A stretch of 64,000 nucleotides of DNA from SIG307 sp045596385 (GCA_045596385.1 JAZOCC010000015.1:124001-188000); one strand, 5' to 3'; counted from the first letter of the stretch, positions 52,271 to 60,328 are shown. A program made the numbers and translations. The notes: generated by a model not told the origin, from the sequence alone.

Positions 52271-52861
52271 TTACCTCTTTAGCACCGTAATATCCCCGGC
52301 CACCTCTTTCACGCACTCTTCCAAATCCGTATTTTTATACCGTTTTCTAATGCCGGTCCGCTCCAATTCCTCCTCGGAAAAATCCTGCTGATCCGCCAGA
52401 AAACGACGACATACTTCTTCATAATTCGGCTTCGCCTGACGACGCTCTCTGCACACGGACCGCCACAATCTCTGATCATCCTCTACCTCAATATAAAACG
52501 GCAATACCACCTTATCCCCGTAAAACTTCTTTAATTGTTCATAACCGGACAGCGTGGAAATAAACAAATAGTCCTGCTTCTCAAGATTAATCTGCCCGTC
52601 ATCTACCGTAAAATAGTGCCAATCCCCTACCACTGTATGATAGGTTCTGGACTCGATTACTTTTCCTTCTCTTTGTAACTCCTGCCACTTCTCTACACTG
52701 ACAAAAAAATATTCCTTTCCGTCAGCCTCTCCTCTGCGAATCGGCCGGGTCGTGTAGCCCACCACCGTATGCAGTGCAAGCTCCTCCATCCCGATCAGGC
52801 GTTTAAATACCGTATCCTTTCCGGTGGCACTTTTACCCATCAGTACAAAAATTTTACCCAT
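52271..52861 (-). CDS. Guanylate-kinase-like nucleotide kinase
   Basis: 196 aa from ATG 52861 (GGAGGATGCC). P-loop kinase of the guanylate kinase superfamily: FVLMGKSATGKDTVFKRL (P-loop G-K-S-A-T-G-K-D-T, where housekeeping Gmk has a GPSGVGKGT-like loop), YTTRPIRRGEADGKEYFFVS (GMP-binding lid, with TTRP and R-x-G-E), and a truncated lid region. The altered P-loop and shorter GMP region suggest a paralogue rather than the housekeeping Gmk. It sits beside the yaaR-holB cluster, where Bacillus has tmk. Confidence 0.82.
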   Translation of the reverse strand: MGKIFVLMGKSATGKDTVFKRLIGMEELALHTVVGYTTRPIRRGEADGKEYFFVSVEKWQELQREGKVIESRTYHTVVGDWHYFTVDDGQINLEKQDYLFISTLSGYEQLKKFYGDKVVLPFYIEVEDDQRLWRSVCRERRQAKPNYEEVCRRFLADQQDFSEEELERTGIRKRYKNTDLEECVKEVAGDITVLKR

Positions 52862-52931
52862 GGCATCCTCCAACTGTTTCTCTACTCTCATTTTTACATA
52901 TTTTACGGAAATTTGCAACTAGCTTTTGTCC

Positions 52932-52960
52932 TTGAATTATCTGAAAAAAAGAGGTATAAT
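52932..52960 (+). promoter_or_regulatory. Promoter of the DUF3237-like gene
   Basis: TTGAAT at 52932-52937, 17 bp, TATAAT at 52955-52960; start codon 38 bp downstream. Confidence 0.8.
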
Positions 52961-52998
52961 ATAACAAAATACTCGCATTTGATAAGGAGGACCACACT

Positions 52999-53379
52999 AT
53001 GGAATTATTAATGGAAATCGATATCCGCATCAAAGGCTCACAGTTTGTTGCGGGGCACACGAGAGATATCTGTATGATAGAGTTCGACGGCACTGCAAGA
53101 GGTTCTTACTTTAACGGAGAAGTCATCGGCACCGGTGTCGATACCCAGAAGATTGAAAAGTCCAAAGAAATGGTATTATCCGCCCGTTATATGTTAGACG
53201 GCAAGGATGCTGCCGGCAACGACTGCCGCATGTTTATCGAAAACAACGGTGGCGATTTTAACAACTGCAAGCCGACCATCTACACCAACTCTCCGCTTCT
53301 TGCCGACTGGGAGACCTCCGACCTGACCGCAAAAGTGATTCCGAACGACAGCGGCGTGTTGATTCAGATTTATAGATAA
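52999..53379 (+). CDS. DUF3237-like small beta-barrel protein
   Basis: 126 aa. The pattern of strands with GTARGSYFNGEVIGTGVDTQ, SARYMLDGKDAAGNDCRMFIENNG and a C-terminal GVLIQIYR is like the DUF3237 family of small beta-barrels. Function unknown. GATAAGGAGG precedes the ATG; the gene has its own promoter and a strong terminator, so it is a single-gene unit. It is the last host protein gene before the tRNA and prophage. Confidence 0.75.
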   Translation: MELLMEIDIRIKGSQFVAGHTRDICMIEFDGTARGSYFNGEVIGTGVDTQKIEKSKEMVLSARYMLDGKDAAGNDCRMFIENNGGDFNNCKPTIYTNSPLLADWETSDLTAKVIPNDSGVLIQIYR

Positions 53380-53430
53380 CAAAAAGAGTACGATTAAAGT
53401 TCCGGTTGCAGCAGCTTCCAATCGGTCATG

Positions 53431-53466
53431 AAAGTGTCGTCATTGTCACGACACTTTCTTTTTTTG
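53431..53466 (+). terminator. Terminator of the DUF3237-like gene
   Basis: A perfect 11-bp stem GAAAGTGTCGT/ACGACACTTTC, 7-nt loop, then T7. Confidence 0.95.
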
Positions 53467-53611
53467 CTCCAACACACAAAAAAGCTTTCATCTTCCCCTT
53501 CAAAACATAAAAACCATACTTTTTTAAAAAATTTTTTCACTCGAAAACCCGCATAAAATAAGGCTTTCCGGACTTTCCTAAAAAAATTTTAAAAAAAATT
53601 TAAAAAAGTGC

Positions 53612-53640
53612 TTGCATTTTTCAAAAGAATGGTATATAAT
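53612..53640 (+). promoter_or_regulatory. tRNA-Lys promoter with A/T-rich upstream element
   Basis: TTGCAT at 53612-53617, 17 bp, TATAAT at 53635-53640, preceded by about 100 bp of A and T runs (53518-53610) that look like an UP element. Confidence 0.8.
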
Positions 53641-53677
53641 CGTTTTTGCGCTCAGGGATGAGCGGTAAACAAAATAA

Positions 53678-53750
53678 GCGCGACTAGCTCAGTTGGTAGA
53701 GCACCTGACTCTTAATCAGGGTGTCCAGGGTTCGAGCCCCTGGTCGCGCA
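53678..53750 (+). tRNA. tRNA-Lys (anticodon CTT)
   Basis: 73 nt that fold as a cloverleaf: acceptor GCGCGAC/GTCGCGC, D-arm GCTC/GAGC, anticodon stem CCTGA/TCAGG with loop CTCTTAA (anticodon CTT), T-arm CAGGG/CCCTG with TTCGAGC. Discriminator A; CCA is not encoded. The 3-prime half is the attachment site of the adjacent prophage and remains intact after integration. Confidence 0.97.
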
Positions 53751-53753
53751 CTT
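53706..53753 (+). repeat. attL: 48-bp direct repeat, left copy
   Basis: From the anticodon stem to 3 bp past the tRNA, identical over 48 bp to 62741-62788. Identity stops sharply at both ends, as expected for an attachment core. Confidence 0.93.
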
Positions 53754-53755
53754 AG

Positions 53756-53803
53756 AAGGCTTTAGGATTTGCTTAAGCAGGTTCTAGGGCTTTTATTTTT
53801 TTG
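53756..53803 (+). terminator. tRNA-Lys terminator (first of three related copies)
   Basis: AAGGCTTTAGGATTTGC pairs over 17 positions (several G-U) with GCAGGTTCTAGGGCTTT around TTAA, followed by TTTTATTTTTTT. Related sequences follow the two other tRNA 3-prime copies at 62789 and 63414. Confidence 0.75.
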
Positions 53804-54234
53804 TTCTGGCAGACGGATTTTAGAACCTAGGCAAATCGCCCTCAAACCCTTGTATTTATTGGCTTCTGCGCAATTTTTCGTTGTAGATACAGACCACGTA
53901 TTACAGGCACGTGGTCTTTTATTTTTCCTCCCGGTTCCGCAGCTCCGCCGCGGCGGTAAACCGCTCGCGGGCGGAAGCTGCTGCTCTCTTTTTCCTAGAT
54001 ACCATCTTTTAAGAATCAGGGTATCTAGCACAGCGCCTTCGGCGCCGTCAAGTCCACTCCTTATCCTCGCTGCAGAAGCGGCAGCTCCGGTACCGTGAAC
54101 GGCCTTGACAGCACCGTCTGCTTGCGCTATTGGGTAATTAAGCGGAAAGGGGCGCTGCGCCCTTTCCGGGCCAACTAAAAAAGCCCCCCGGGGAGGGGAC
54201 TTTTTCGGAAGAGAAACTATGAAAAACTCAAAAC
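53804..54234. other. Phage structured intergenic region, candidate origin and packaging signal
   Basis: No gene. Hairpins in order are: GACCACGT/ACGTGGTC with T-tract (53892-53920); GCAGCTCCGCC/GGCGGAAGCTGC (53939-53981); CTAGATACC/GGTATCTAG (53995-54003 with 54020-54028); GCGCC-TTC-GGCGC (54032-54045); GGAAAGG..CCTTTCC (54146-54168); then the terminator at 54177. It is GC-richer than the rest of the element. In filamentous phages the single large intergenic region holds the rolling-circle origin and packaging hairpin. The assignment is by analogy only. Confidence 0.55.
54177..54206. terminator. Bidirectional terminator at the end of the phage operon
   Basis: AAAAAGCCCC and GGGGACTTTTT form a stem (one mismatch or wobble) with A and T runs on both sides. 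It lies about 30 bp past the last small minus-strand gene. Confidence 0.85.
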
Positions 54235-54321
54235 TTAGGATAACATCTTTTTAAAAAATTTCCAACAATACATAACCACGGCCATAATAAACTCATCCAG
54301 ATCCAAATCTATTAATCGCAT
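54235..54321 (-). CDS. 28-aa phage peptide
   Basis: MRLIDLDLDEFIMAVVMYCWKFFKKMLS, where an acidic N-terminus, a short hydrophobic middle and a basic end recall inovirus minor coat peptides. AAGGAGTGATATT precedes ATG 54321, and the start is 4 bp after the stop of the 59-aa gene. Too short for homology; the ribosome site and operon position are the only support. Confidence 0.45.
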   Translation of the reverse strand: MRLIDLDLDEFIMAVVMYCWKFFKKMLS

Positions 54322-54325
54322 AATA

Positions 54326-54505
54326 TCACTCCTTCCCATTGTAAAGAGAATTATAAGGACACTCTTTTCCACGACCACATACAATATTCCGGCATTCTTT
54401 AGTAGACTTCCCTTTGTGCTGCTTACAAAACCAAAAGGCAAAATAACTCCAAAAATGCACTTCAACTATATAAAAAAGAATAAGTATAATAATAAAATTA
54501 AGCAT
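54326..54505 (-). CDS. 59-aa phage membrane protein with cysteines
   Basis: Starts at ATG 54505 after AGGAGGAATATT; the longer frame lacks a site. A membrane helix covers residues 2-27 (LNFIIILILFYIVEVHFWSYFAFWF). The polar tail has five cysteines including CRNIVCGRGKEC, perhaps disulphide-bonded outside the cell. It lies 10 bp downstream of the integrase gene. Unknown function. Confidence 0.6.
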   Translation of the reverse strand: MLNFIIILILFYIVEVHFWSYFAFWFCKQHKGKSTKECRNIVCGRGKECPYNSLYNGKE

Positions 54506-54515
54506 AATATTCCTC

Positions 54516-55397
54516 CTACTTAAACACATCATCAATCTTATACACCTCGTACCCGGAGAGCTGCAGCTGCAGGGAGAGGTGTACATAGTTCAAAGTCATC
54601 TGCAGCGTTTCATGGCCCATGTAGATCCGGAGATATTCCAGGTTGCCCCGGTACATCATGTAAGATGTGCCAAAGGTATGCCGGAGCATATGGGGATGAA
54701 GTCTCCGGATACCGGTTCTGCGCTTCAGACGTTCAAAAAGCTGCTTGATACAGTTCCTGGTTATGGGACCGCCGCGCCGATGCAGCACCAATGTCTCATC
54801 GGAATCCGGATTTCTATCCCGGAGCTGGTACCGGATGAGCGCAAGAACATGATCCGGTACCGGCACGATTCTAGATTTATTGCACTTGCTGTCGTTGATC
54901 ATCAGGAGCCGCTGTTCCCGGTTCACATCCCTGCAGCGTAAATTGATTACTTCCGATCGGCGCAGGCCGCAATCAAGCATGAGCCGAAATATGAGTTCAT
55001 CACGCCGGGGATCCTCGCTGGTACCGGATATTTTATCCAGGATAAAATCTACTTCCTGCCGGGACAATGGCAGCACAAGCTCCGGATTCTTCTTAGGGAG
55101 CTTTATTTTATATTTCACCGGTTGTATATATTCCTCATCCGACATCCAGCGGAAGAACGCATATATCGCCCGGAAATAGGTATGTATTGAGGTATTCTTT
55201 ACCTTCCGGATTTCCCGGAGATATGTTACATAATTCTTCAGGACTTCCGGATCTAATTGCTCCGTGTCATCGATGCCGGCAGACTGCAGCCATTTTTGAA
55301 AACTTACCAGGTTCTCCCGGTAATATCGTATTGTATCCGGCGCACAGTAGGATTGCCGGTCTTTTATAAATGCATCATAAGCTTCAGCTATCTTCAT
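54516..55397 (-). CDS. int: Tyrosine recombinase / phage integrase
   Basis: 293 aa from ATG 55397 (GGAGGTGATCC upstream, overlapping the rep stop by 14 bp). N-terminal SAM-like core-binding domain (residues 1-90, AYDAFIKDRQSYCAPDTIRYYRENLVSFQKWL). The catalytic domain has the conserved Arg in CGLRRSEVINLRCRDV, H-x-x-R in HPHMLRHTFGT, the second His in MGHETLQMT and the nucleophile in NYVHL. It should catalyse site-specific integration at the 48-bp tRNA-Lys core. Encoding its own integrase distinguishes this element from filamentous phages that use host XerCD. Confidence 0.94.
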   Translation of the reverse strand: MKIAEAYDAFIKDRQSYCAPDTIRYYRENLVSFQKWLQSAGIDDTEQLDPEVLKNYVTYLREIRKVKNTSIHTYFRAIYAFFRWMSDEEYIQPVKYKIKLPKKNPELVLPLSRQEVDFILDKISGTSEDPRRDELIFRLMLDCGLRRSEVINLRCRDVNREQRLLMINDSKCNKSRIVPVPDHVLALIRYQLRDRNPDSDETLVLHRRGGPITRNCIKQLFERLKRRTGIRRLHPHMLRHTFGTSYMMYRGNLEYLRIYMGHETLQMTLNYVHLSLQLQLSGYEVYKIDDVFK

Positions 55398-57054
55398 CAG
55401 GATCACCTCCAACATCAGGCGATACCTTCCCGGCATTACCTTCCAGGATTACTCCGTCTTCATCAATCATCCGCAACTTCCGGAGCTGCCGCAGGTCAAT
55501 CATTTCTTCCTTCTGCTGCAGGTGTCCGTCATCATCCGTATAATATACATGCCGCATCTCCCGGAAATCAATTATCTCTTCCTTGTCTTCCGCACTCATC
55601 CGGTCATAAAGCCGGTTCTTGTACTGGTGAATCTTCAGGAAGTCATTGTCATTTAGCATAGAGAGCATATCCAGGGCATCCTGCATGATGCTGGTTTCCG
55701 GATTCTTATTAAGCAGCATCGATAAAGAGGACAAACTGCGGACAGTCTTCGTCTTCCGGATGTCAATATTGAGCTTACTTGAGTAATCCCGGACAAGCTT
55801 ACGGTCATGTTTACTTACCGGACTCTCTACAATCTTCGTATTCCGGAGCCGGTTCCAGAAGTCGGTATACTCGGCCCGGCTTTTATTAGAATCATCTTCG
55901 CATGGTTGCACCAGGCGGAATGTATAATGAGTCAGGTACTTCGCAATCGATACCCGGTTATCGAAAAAGTCATACACACGTTTTGCAACACCGGAGTTTC
56001 GTCCCAGGTCAAGCAGAACAAAAGACTTCGACATACGGTGCATTACCTGATACTCGACATTAATAATACTTGTGATTTCCGGAGCATACTGTTCCGCAAG
56101 CTTTGCGATTTTATCATACTTTGGAGTCTTAGTATTTATCGTCTCCCGGATCATCTGCTTCGTTACTTCCGGGACAGAATCATCATGCTCCAGCACCCAT
56201 TCCAGGCGCGCAATATCCACATAACTCCAGGTCCCGGCAACAAAAGCTTTCTCCAGAACGTATAAATCATACCGGGATATGAGTCCGTTAAACAGCCAGA
56301 TATAGAAGAACCAATTCTTCTTACTCGTTTCTACAATCTCCCTGGTCTTCAGATAGAATCGCAGGTAGCACTTATTTCTCTGTCCGACTGCAACATAGCC
56401 GATTTCATAGCCCTTTTTAGAATAGTTGTCTGCGGTGATGTACGTTGTCTTACCACCGTTTCTCCGGCCCAAAGTCGTTACCTTCATCTTCGTAAAATGA
56501 TCCGGACGGAAATACGTCTCAGGATCCTTCAGGGCGTTTGTATGCCAGCAGAAGTCCGTACGGTTCTCGTTGACTTCCAGAATCGTCAATCCAAAGTAAT
56601 CACAAAAACGCTGCATGTAATCAAGCGTCTTATCAAACGCAAGCTTTACACCCAACTCCCAAAGCATTTTGGATCGGATTTGTACCAGGATTTCCGGAGT
56701 GACGGAAGAAAGCCCGGCTTCCGATGCAGGAACCTCCGGAGCAATGAACACATCAAACATCTCATCGGTACCGGATTCTTTTATGCTGCCAACCGCCTGC
56801 AGATGGAAACTGTACATCCGGGCGAAGCAGCCTTTATCATAAATTACCGGGAATTCTGAAACAATCTCCGTAAACTTCTCTCCATATGCCCGGGCCTTAT
56901 ATTTCTCCATGCAGCTCCGGAGTCTTTTTACAGAATCATCCGCAGCTGCTCCGCTGGTAAAGTCATTTGCCAGCTTTATCGTATAATAAAAGGTGTCAAT
57001 GTTCTGAAGAAACTTTTTATGTTTCTTCGCAAACCAGTATTCCTGATCCAACAT
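55384..57054 (-). CDS. Phage replication initiation protein (Rep_trans-like)
   Basis: 556 aa from ATG 57054 (AGAAGG site). No signal peptide or membrane segment. The middle contains CYLRFYLKTREIVETSKKNWFFYIW..ISRYDLYVLEKAF, similar to the R-x-Y-x-K..E / R-x-E pattern of the replication-initiation-factor family (Rep_trans) found in plasmids, Tn916-like elements and many filamentous phages. I cannot point to the catalytic tyrosine with certainty. Position between zot and int, and the absence of any other replication gene, support this role. A rolling-circle nickase is the best guess. Confidence 0.7.
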   Translation of the reverse strand: MLDQEYWFAKKHKKFLQNIDTFYYTIKLANDFTSGAAADDSVKRLRSCMEKYKARAYGEKFTEIVSEFPVIYDKGCFARMYSFHLQAVGSIKESGTDEMFDVFIAPEVPASEAGLSSVTPEILVQIRSKMLWELGVKLAFDKTLDYMQRFCDYFGLTILEVNENRTDFCWHTNALKDPETYFRPDHFTKMKVTTLGRRNGGKTTYITADNYSKKGYEIGYVAVGQRNKCYLRFYLKTREIVETSKKNWFFYIWLFNGLISRYDLYVLEKAFVAGTWSYVDIARLEWVLEHDDSVPEVTKQMIRETINTKTPKYDKIAKLAEQYAPEITSIINVEYQVMHRMSKSFVLLDLGRNSGVAKRVYDFFDNRVSIAKYLTHYTFRLVQPCEDDSNKSRAEYTDFWNRLRNTKIVESPVSKHDRKLVRDYSSKLNIDIRKTKTVRSLSSLSMLLNKNPETSIMQDALDMLSMLNDNDFLKIHQYKNRLYDRMSAEDKEEIIDFREMRHVYYTDDDGHLQQKEEMIDLRQLRKLRMIDEDGVILEGNAGKVSPDVGGDPDEDS

Positions 57055-57071
57055 CAACACCTTCTTTCCTT

Positions 57072-57977
57072 TTATTTCGTTTGTTTCTTCTTTGCCCTCT
57101 TAAACTTCCGGCTGATGTTTATCAGGCCTTCCGGTCCGACAGTTCCGGTACCCGGCTGCTGCAGGGCGAGTATTTCTTCTTCAGAAAGCATGTCCCCGGC
57201 CTTCCACTGTTTTACCAGGTTGCCGACACACGCCAGAGTATCATATGCGTTGTAATCCTTATTCCGGACAAACCACACTTCCTTCCGGAACGGATTAATC
57301 AACTGCACATTGGTTGCGTTCTCCATATCCCAGGCATCAAAACAATAATTCTTCTGGAAGCGCCAAAGCTTCTCACAATCCACTACATAGCTCGTTACCT
57401 GCCGAAGCAGCGCATCCACATGAGAGAACCGCTGCGCCGTATAGTAAAGACTGATATAATGATGCCGGCACGTGAGGATCGTATTGAGGAGCTGCGCGTT
57501 GAAGTTCGATTTAAATTCCCGGGAATTCATCTGCACAGAGAATTCATCACCCAGGATGATTGTTACTGTCCGGGTATCATGTTCCTCATCATACTTCTTC
57601 CGATCATCCGCAGCACGTACTACCTGCTCCATAGATACAAAGTCGGAATAAGGGATAGACAGCGACACGTTGGAGATAACATGCACACGCTGCGTTACGA
57701 ATTTCTTCCGTTCCCGGTCATATACCTTCTTGCCATTATATTGCCGGTAAAGGCTGCATACTTTATGTACTGCAGAAAGTGTCTTACCCTTGCCAAACAA
57801 TCCGCAATATGCCACCAGCTCACCGGTTGGACATTCATACCATTTCCGGTACCGGACATATTGATAAAAATCTACCAGGGCATAACCCACCGTCAGAACC
57901 GGATGACAAAACGCACACCGGAACACCGGCGAAGCAATCAAAAGTATGATGACACCTATCAACACAAGTATTATCAT
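57072..57977 (-). CDS. zot: Zot-like morphogenesis ATPase (phage pI homologue)
   Basis: Assembly ATPase that would drive extrusion of the filament through the cell envelope. It is 301 aa. The membrane helix is at the extreme N-terminus (residues 2-16, possibly a second near 25-40). Walker A GLFGKGKT is at about 59-66 and Walker B TIILGDEF at about 141-148, then NTILTCRHHYISLYYTAQ (sensor region of Zot ATPases). In Ff phages the membrane helix follows the ATPase; here it precedes it, as I recall for several Gram-positive inovirus-type Zot proteins. It follows a 50-aa membrane-protein gene by 3 bp (GGAAGG site). Confidence 0.85.
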   Translation of the reverse strand: MIILVLIGVIILLIASPVFRCAFCHPVLTVGYALVDFYQYVRYRKWYECPTGELVAYCGLFGKGKTLSAVHKVCSLYRQYNGKKVYDRERKKFVTQRVHVISNVSLSIPYSDFVSMEQVVRAADDRKKYDEEHDTRTVTIILGDEFSVQMNSREFKSNFNAQLLNTILTCRHHYISLYYTAQRFSHVDALLRQVTSYVVDCEKLWRFQKNYCFDAWDMENATNVQLINPFRKEVWFVRNKDYNAYDTLACVGNLVKQWKAGDMLSEEEILALQQPGTGTVGPEGLINISRKFKRAKKKQTK

Positions 57978-57980
57978 GGA

Positions 57981-58133
57981 CTACCTTCCTCTCCTACCAC
58001 TTGTCATTCCCAGCACCGAGCTGATAAGGTTCGCAATCAGCTCCAGGAAGAAGCTAAACAGCAACAAACAACAGACACGTTCCTCCGGAGTTAATGCGCC
58101 GCTAAATATCAAAGGCAACAATGTATCAAACAT
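57981..58133 (-). CDS. 50-aa phage membrane protein (minor coat candidate)
   Basis: Too short for usual gene finders. ATG 58133 follows GGAGG, and its first 8 bases overlap the end of the 94-aa gene. Translation: MFDTLLPLIFSGALTPEERV then a helix CCLLLFSFFLELIANLISSVLG and a basic end SGRRGR. A hydrophobic core with a basic C-terminus is the inovirus coat-protein layout, and the slot before zot is that of gene VI in Ff phages. Confidence 0.65.
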   Translation of the reverse strand: MFDTLLPLIFSGALTPEERVCCLLLFSFFLELIANLISSVLGMTSGRRGR

Positions 58134-58410
58134 CTTCCATTCCTCCTCTTACCTTCCGGATAATGCCCCGGAATACATTTCTAAGACCCAGCACAGCCAG
58201 GATAAGCAGCAGACAATAGCAGCCGGTTACTTTCTCCGTTAATATTACTGTCTGCTCCGTAAGGATATCCATTTTCGCTTCCAAGGCTGCAGTATCCAAC
58301 GAAACTCCATTATCAACAGACTCAGATCCTGATACCTCTTCACCCGGTACCACGCTCTCTGTTCCGGAATCTGCCGCTGCATCCGCGCCGAGCAATTCGT
58401 TTTCATCCAT
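58126..58410 (-). CDS. 94-aa phage membrane protein
   Basis: Acidic N-terminal half (MDENELLGADAAADSGTESV), a heptad-like stretch (LDTAALEAKMDILTEQTVILTEKV), a membrane helix (CYCLLLILAVLGLRNVF, about 65-80) and a basic end. GGAGGGATTT precedes the ATG. The layout fits a virion or assembly membrane protein. No homologue recognised. Confidence 0.65.
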   Translation of the reverse strand: MDENELLGADAAADSGTESVVPGEEVSGSESVDNGVSLDTAALEAKMDILTEQTVILTEKVTGCYCLLLILAVLGLRNVFRGIIRKVRGGMEDV

Positions 58411-58419
58411 AAATCCCTC

Positions 58420-58587
58420 CTACTTATCACTGAAAAATCGTCCAATCAGCCATATCAAAAAACAACCTACCATCACCCAAAGAAAGATGTCCTTCAGGGT
58501 AAAGTAAACACCGAAGCAATGCAGCTCTATGTCAAACAAGCTCCAAACGCCGTTGATGATATCTCTAAGAACCATGAGCTCCTGCAT
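58420..58587 (-). CDS. 55-aa phage membrane protein
   Basis: ATG 58587; translation begins MQELMVLRDIINGVWSLFDI and has a C-terminal membrane helix (DIFLWVMVGCFLIWLIG) ending in RFFSDK. It starts 11 bp after the stop of the adsorption-protein candidate and ends 10 bp before the next gene. The ribosome site (GGGGGTAGAGT) is modest. Confidence 0.55.
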   Translation of the reverse strand: MQELMVLRDIINGVWSLFDIELHCFGVYFTLKDIFLWVMVGCFLIWLIGRFFSDK

Positions 58588-58597
58588 ACTCTACCCC

Positions 58598-60328
58598 CTA
58601 AATTTTTTTATAAATCGCAATAACAATACAAGCTACAAAACCGGCAAATAATAACGTATTTATTTCAACAGGAAAAAAAGCAAATACATCTTTTACAGCT
58701 AATGCAATATGACGAAAAGAACTAGTCATACCACTCAAACCGGTTGCAATATTGGCAAATGTCGTAAATATATCACCGGTACCTCCTATTGTTTCCGCCA
58801 TCTCCAAAGTTGCAAGCTTCATTTCATACTCTTGAATCAATGCATCCAGCTCCGCATCCTTTTTGTCAATATAGTCCTGCAGCTTGTCATCCTGTGCCGC
58901 ATTGATCGTTGACTCTATCGCATCGGCTCTCTGGTTACTATCCAAGGAAACATAATCCGAATACACTCCGGCAACATCTTCCGTTTTACTATCTAATTCA
59001 CTATATAAAACCGTAATGTAAGTATCTCCGTAATAGTACTCACCATCTACAACACCTATAAGAGTACAGGCCAAACGATACGGACAGCATAACCTTCTGA
59101 TGTCATCACCAAAAGCATCTTGTACTGACTGCGAATATAAAGTATCAAACTCTCCGCGTTCTATTAAAGCATCTACCGCATTGGAATACGTCAACCGGAA
59201 CATATAATCCGATACCACATCCGAACGATTCACAATGGTTTCCATATGACTCCAGTTAATGGTCACATAATATTCTTCCACTCCCTGTTTCACGTAACTC
59301 ATGAATTGAGTTGTCGAGGGTTCATAATCATTCACCTCACAAAAACGAAAATATTCCTCTGAAGGCAAAAGATAATTACCATCAATCAAAATCTTCTTCT
59401 CTGTAACAGCAGCATCAAACTCTCCAGATAAAGTCAAATTTATAGCAAAAAAATACTCACGGGGTGCATCTCCTTTTGAACGTACACCACGAACCCGGTC
59501 CCAAAACCTTGTTATATGCGGTATACTATACTGCGGAGCTTGTACCTCTTCCGAAGTCACATCTCCTTCCGTCCAGGCATTAATAATTACATCATCAATT
59601 ACCAGCTCCTGGCCGGAGCGGAATACATCACCGGATGATATTACATATTGCATTGATCCGGACAAAACCTGCCGGTAATATATATGCGACGGACTCAAAT
59701 GCAACCGGTACACAATATCACCGGTAGACAGTTTTAAAGTATTCTTACCCTCTGATACTTCCAGGTCAAACGGCTTCTTTGACCAATACATATATTCTCC
59801 GGATGTCGTTTTATGGTAAAGCCAGTATTCATAATCCGGTTCGGTTACCGGGAGGACGAGAGGATCCGATTCCGGAACATCAAAAGTTACCCAATCCGGA
59901 AAATCATACACCGAAAAATCAATATTACCCTCTAAATAATACATCTTATACGTAGTAGTACCGGCACCATCATTAATAGAAAAATCTCCATTAACAGAAC
60001 GAATACTTCCGTTTTCACTTATGGCCGAACAAGGGAAATGTCCAAACGTCATATCAAAACTTCCGGATTGCGTCCTAAAAAATACAGTACTAGAATATCC
60101 CTCTATTAAAATCAAAGTTTTATAAGGGTTTTCCTCACCATTTTCCCACTTTTCAAATCCCAAATATGCATACATAGGCTTATCTTCATTGCGATATGAA
60201 CGGAATTGTTCCGTAAGCATACTTTCAAAGTCAGACCGCTCCGCAGCTTCCGTCATCTTCACCGGCGCCATATTTATCATCAACAATGCCAGGGCCAGAA
60301 CCGCCAGCACTCTATTTTTCATCTTCAT
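58598..60328 (-). CDS. Candidate adsorption (pIII-like) minor coat protein
   Basis: 576 aa, the largest phage protein. N-terminal signal peptide MKMKNRVLAVLALALLMINMAPVKMTEAA with an A-x-A cleavage site near 28. A long beta-rich ectodomain (about 30-460) follows, then a helical region rich in Asp/Lys/Gln (YSDYVSLDSNQRADAIESTINAAQDDKLQDYIDKKDAELDALI). It ends in a single C-terminal membrane helix (INTLLFAGFVACIVIAIY) and two lysines. Signal peptide plus ectodomain plus C-terminal anchor is the pIII architecture, and the gene follows the coat gene as in Ff phages. The host receptor is unknown. The AGGAGGTAG site is clear. Confidence 0.72.
   Translation of the reverse strand: MKMKNRVLAVLALALLMINMAPVKMTEAAERSDFESMLTEQFRSYRNEDKPMYAYLGFEKWENGEENPYKTLILIEGYSSTVFFRTQSGSFDMTFGHFPCSAISENGSIRSVNGDFSINDGAGTTTYKMYYLEGNIDFSVYDFPDWVTFDVPESDPLVLPVTEPDYEYWLYHKTTSGEYMYWSKKPFDLEVSEGKNTLKLSTGDIVYRLHLSPSHIYYRQVLSGSMQYVISSGDVFRSGQELVIDDVIINAWTEGDVTSEEVQAPQYSIPHITRFWDRVRGVRSKGDAPREYFFAINLTLSGEFDAAVTEKKILIDGNYLLPSEEYFRFCEVNDYEPSTTQFMSYVKQGVEEYYVTINWSHMETIVNRSDVVSDYMFRLTYSNAVDALIERGEFDTLYSQSVQDAFGDDIRRLCCPYRLACTLIGVVDGEYYYGDTYITVLYSELDSKTEDVAGVYSDYVSLDSNQRADAIESTINAAQDDKLQDYIDKKDAELDALIQEYEMKLATLEMAETIGGTGDIFTTFANIATGLSGMTSSFRHIALAVKDVFAFFPVEINTLLFAGFVACIVIAIYKKI

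Noticed and set aside
53518..53610. Possible origin or AT-rich unwinding element
   Set aside because: The A/T runs sit directly upstream of the tRNA promoter and are better explained as an UP element; no DnaA boxes accompany them.
53762..54098. Two 89-109-codon reading frames on opposite strands in the phage intergenic region
   Set aside because: They overlap the tRNA terminator and hairpins, are rich in Arg/Pro/Ser shadow codons and lack ribosome sites.
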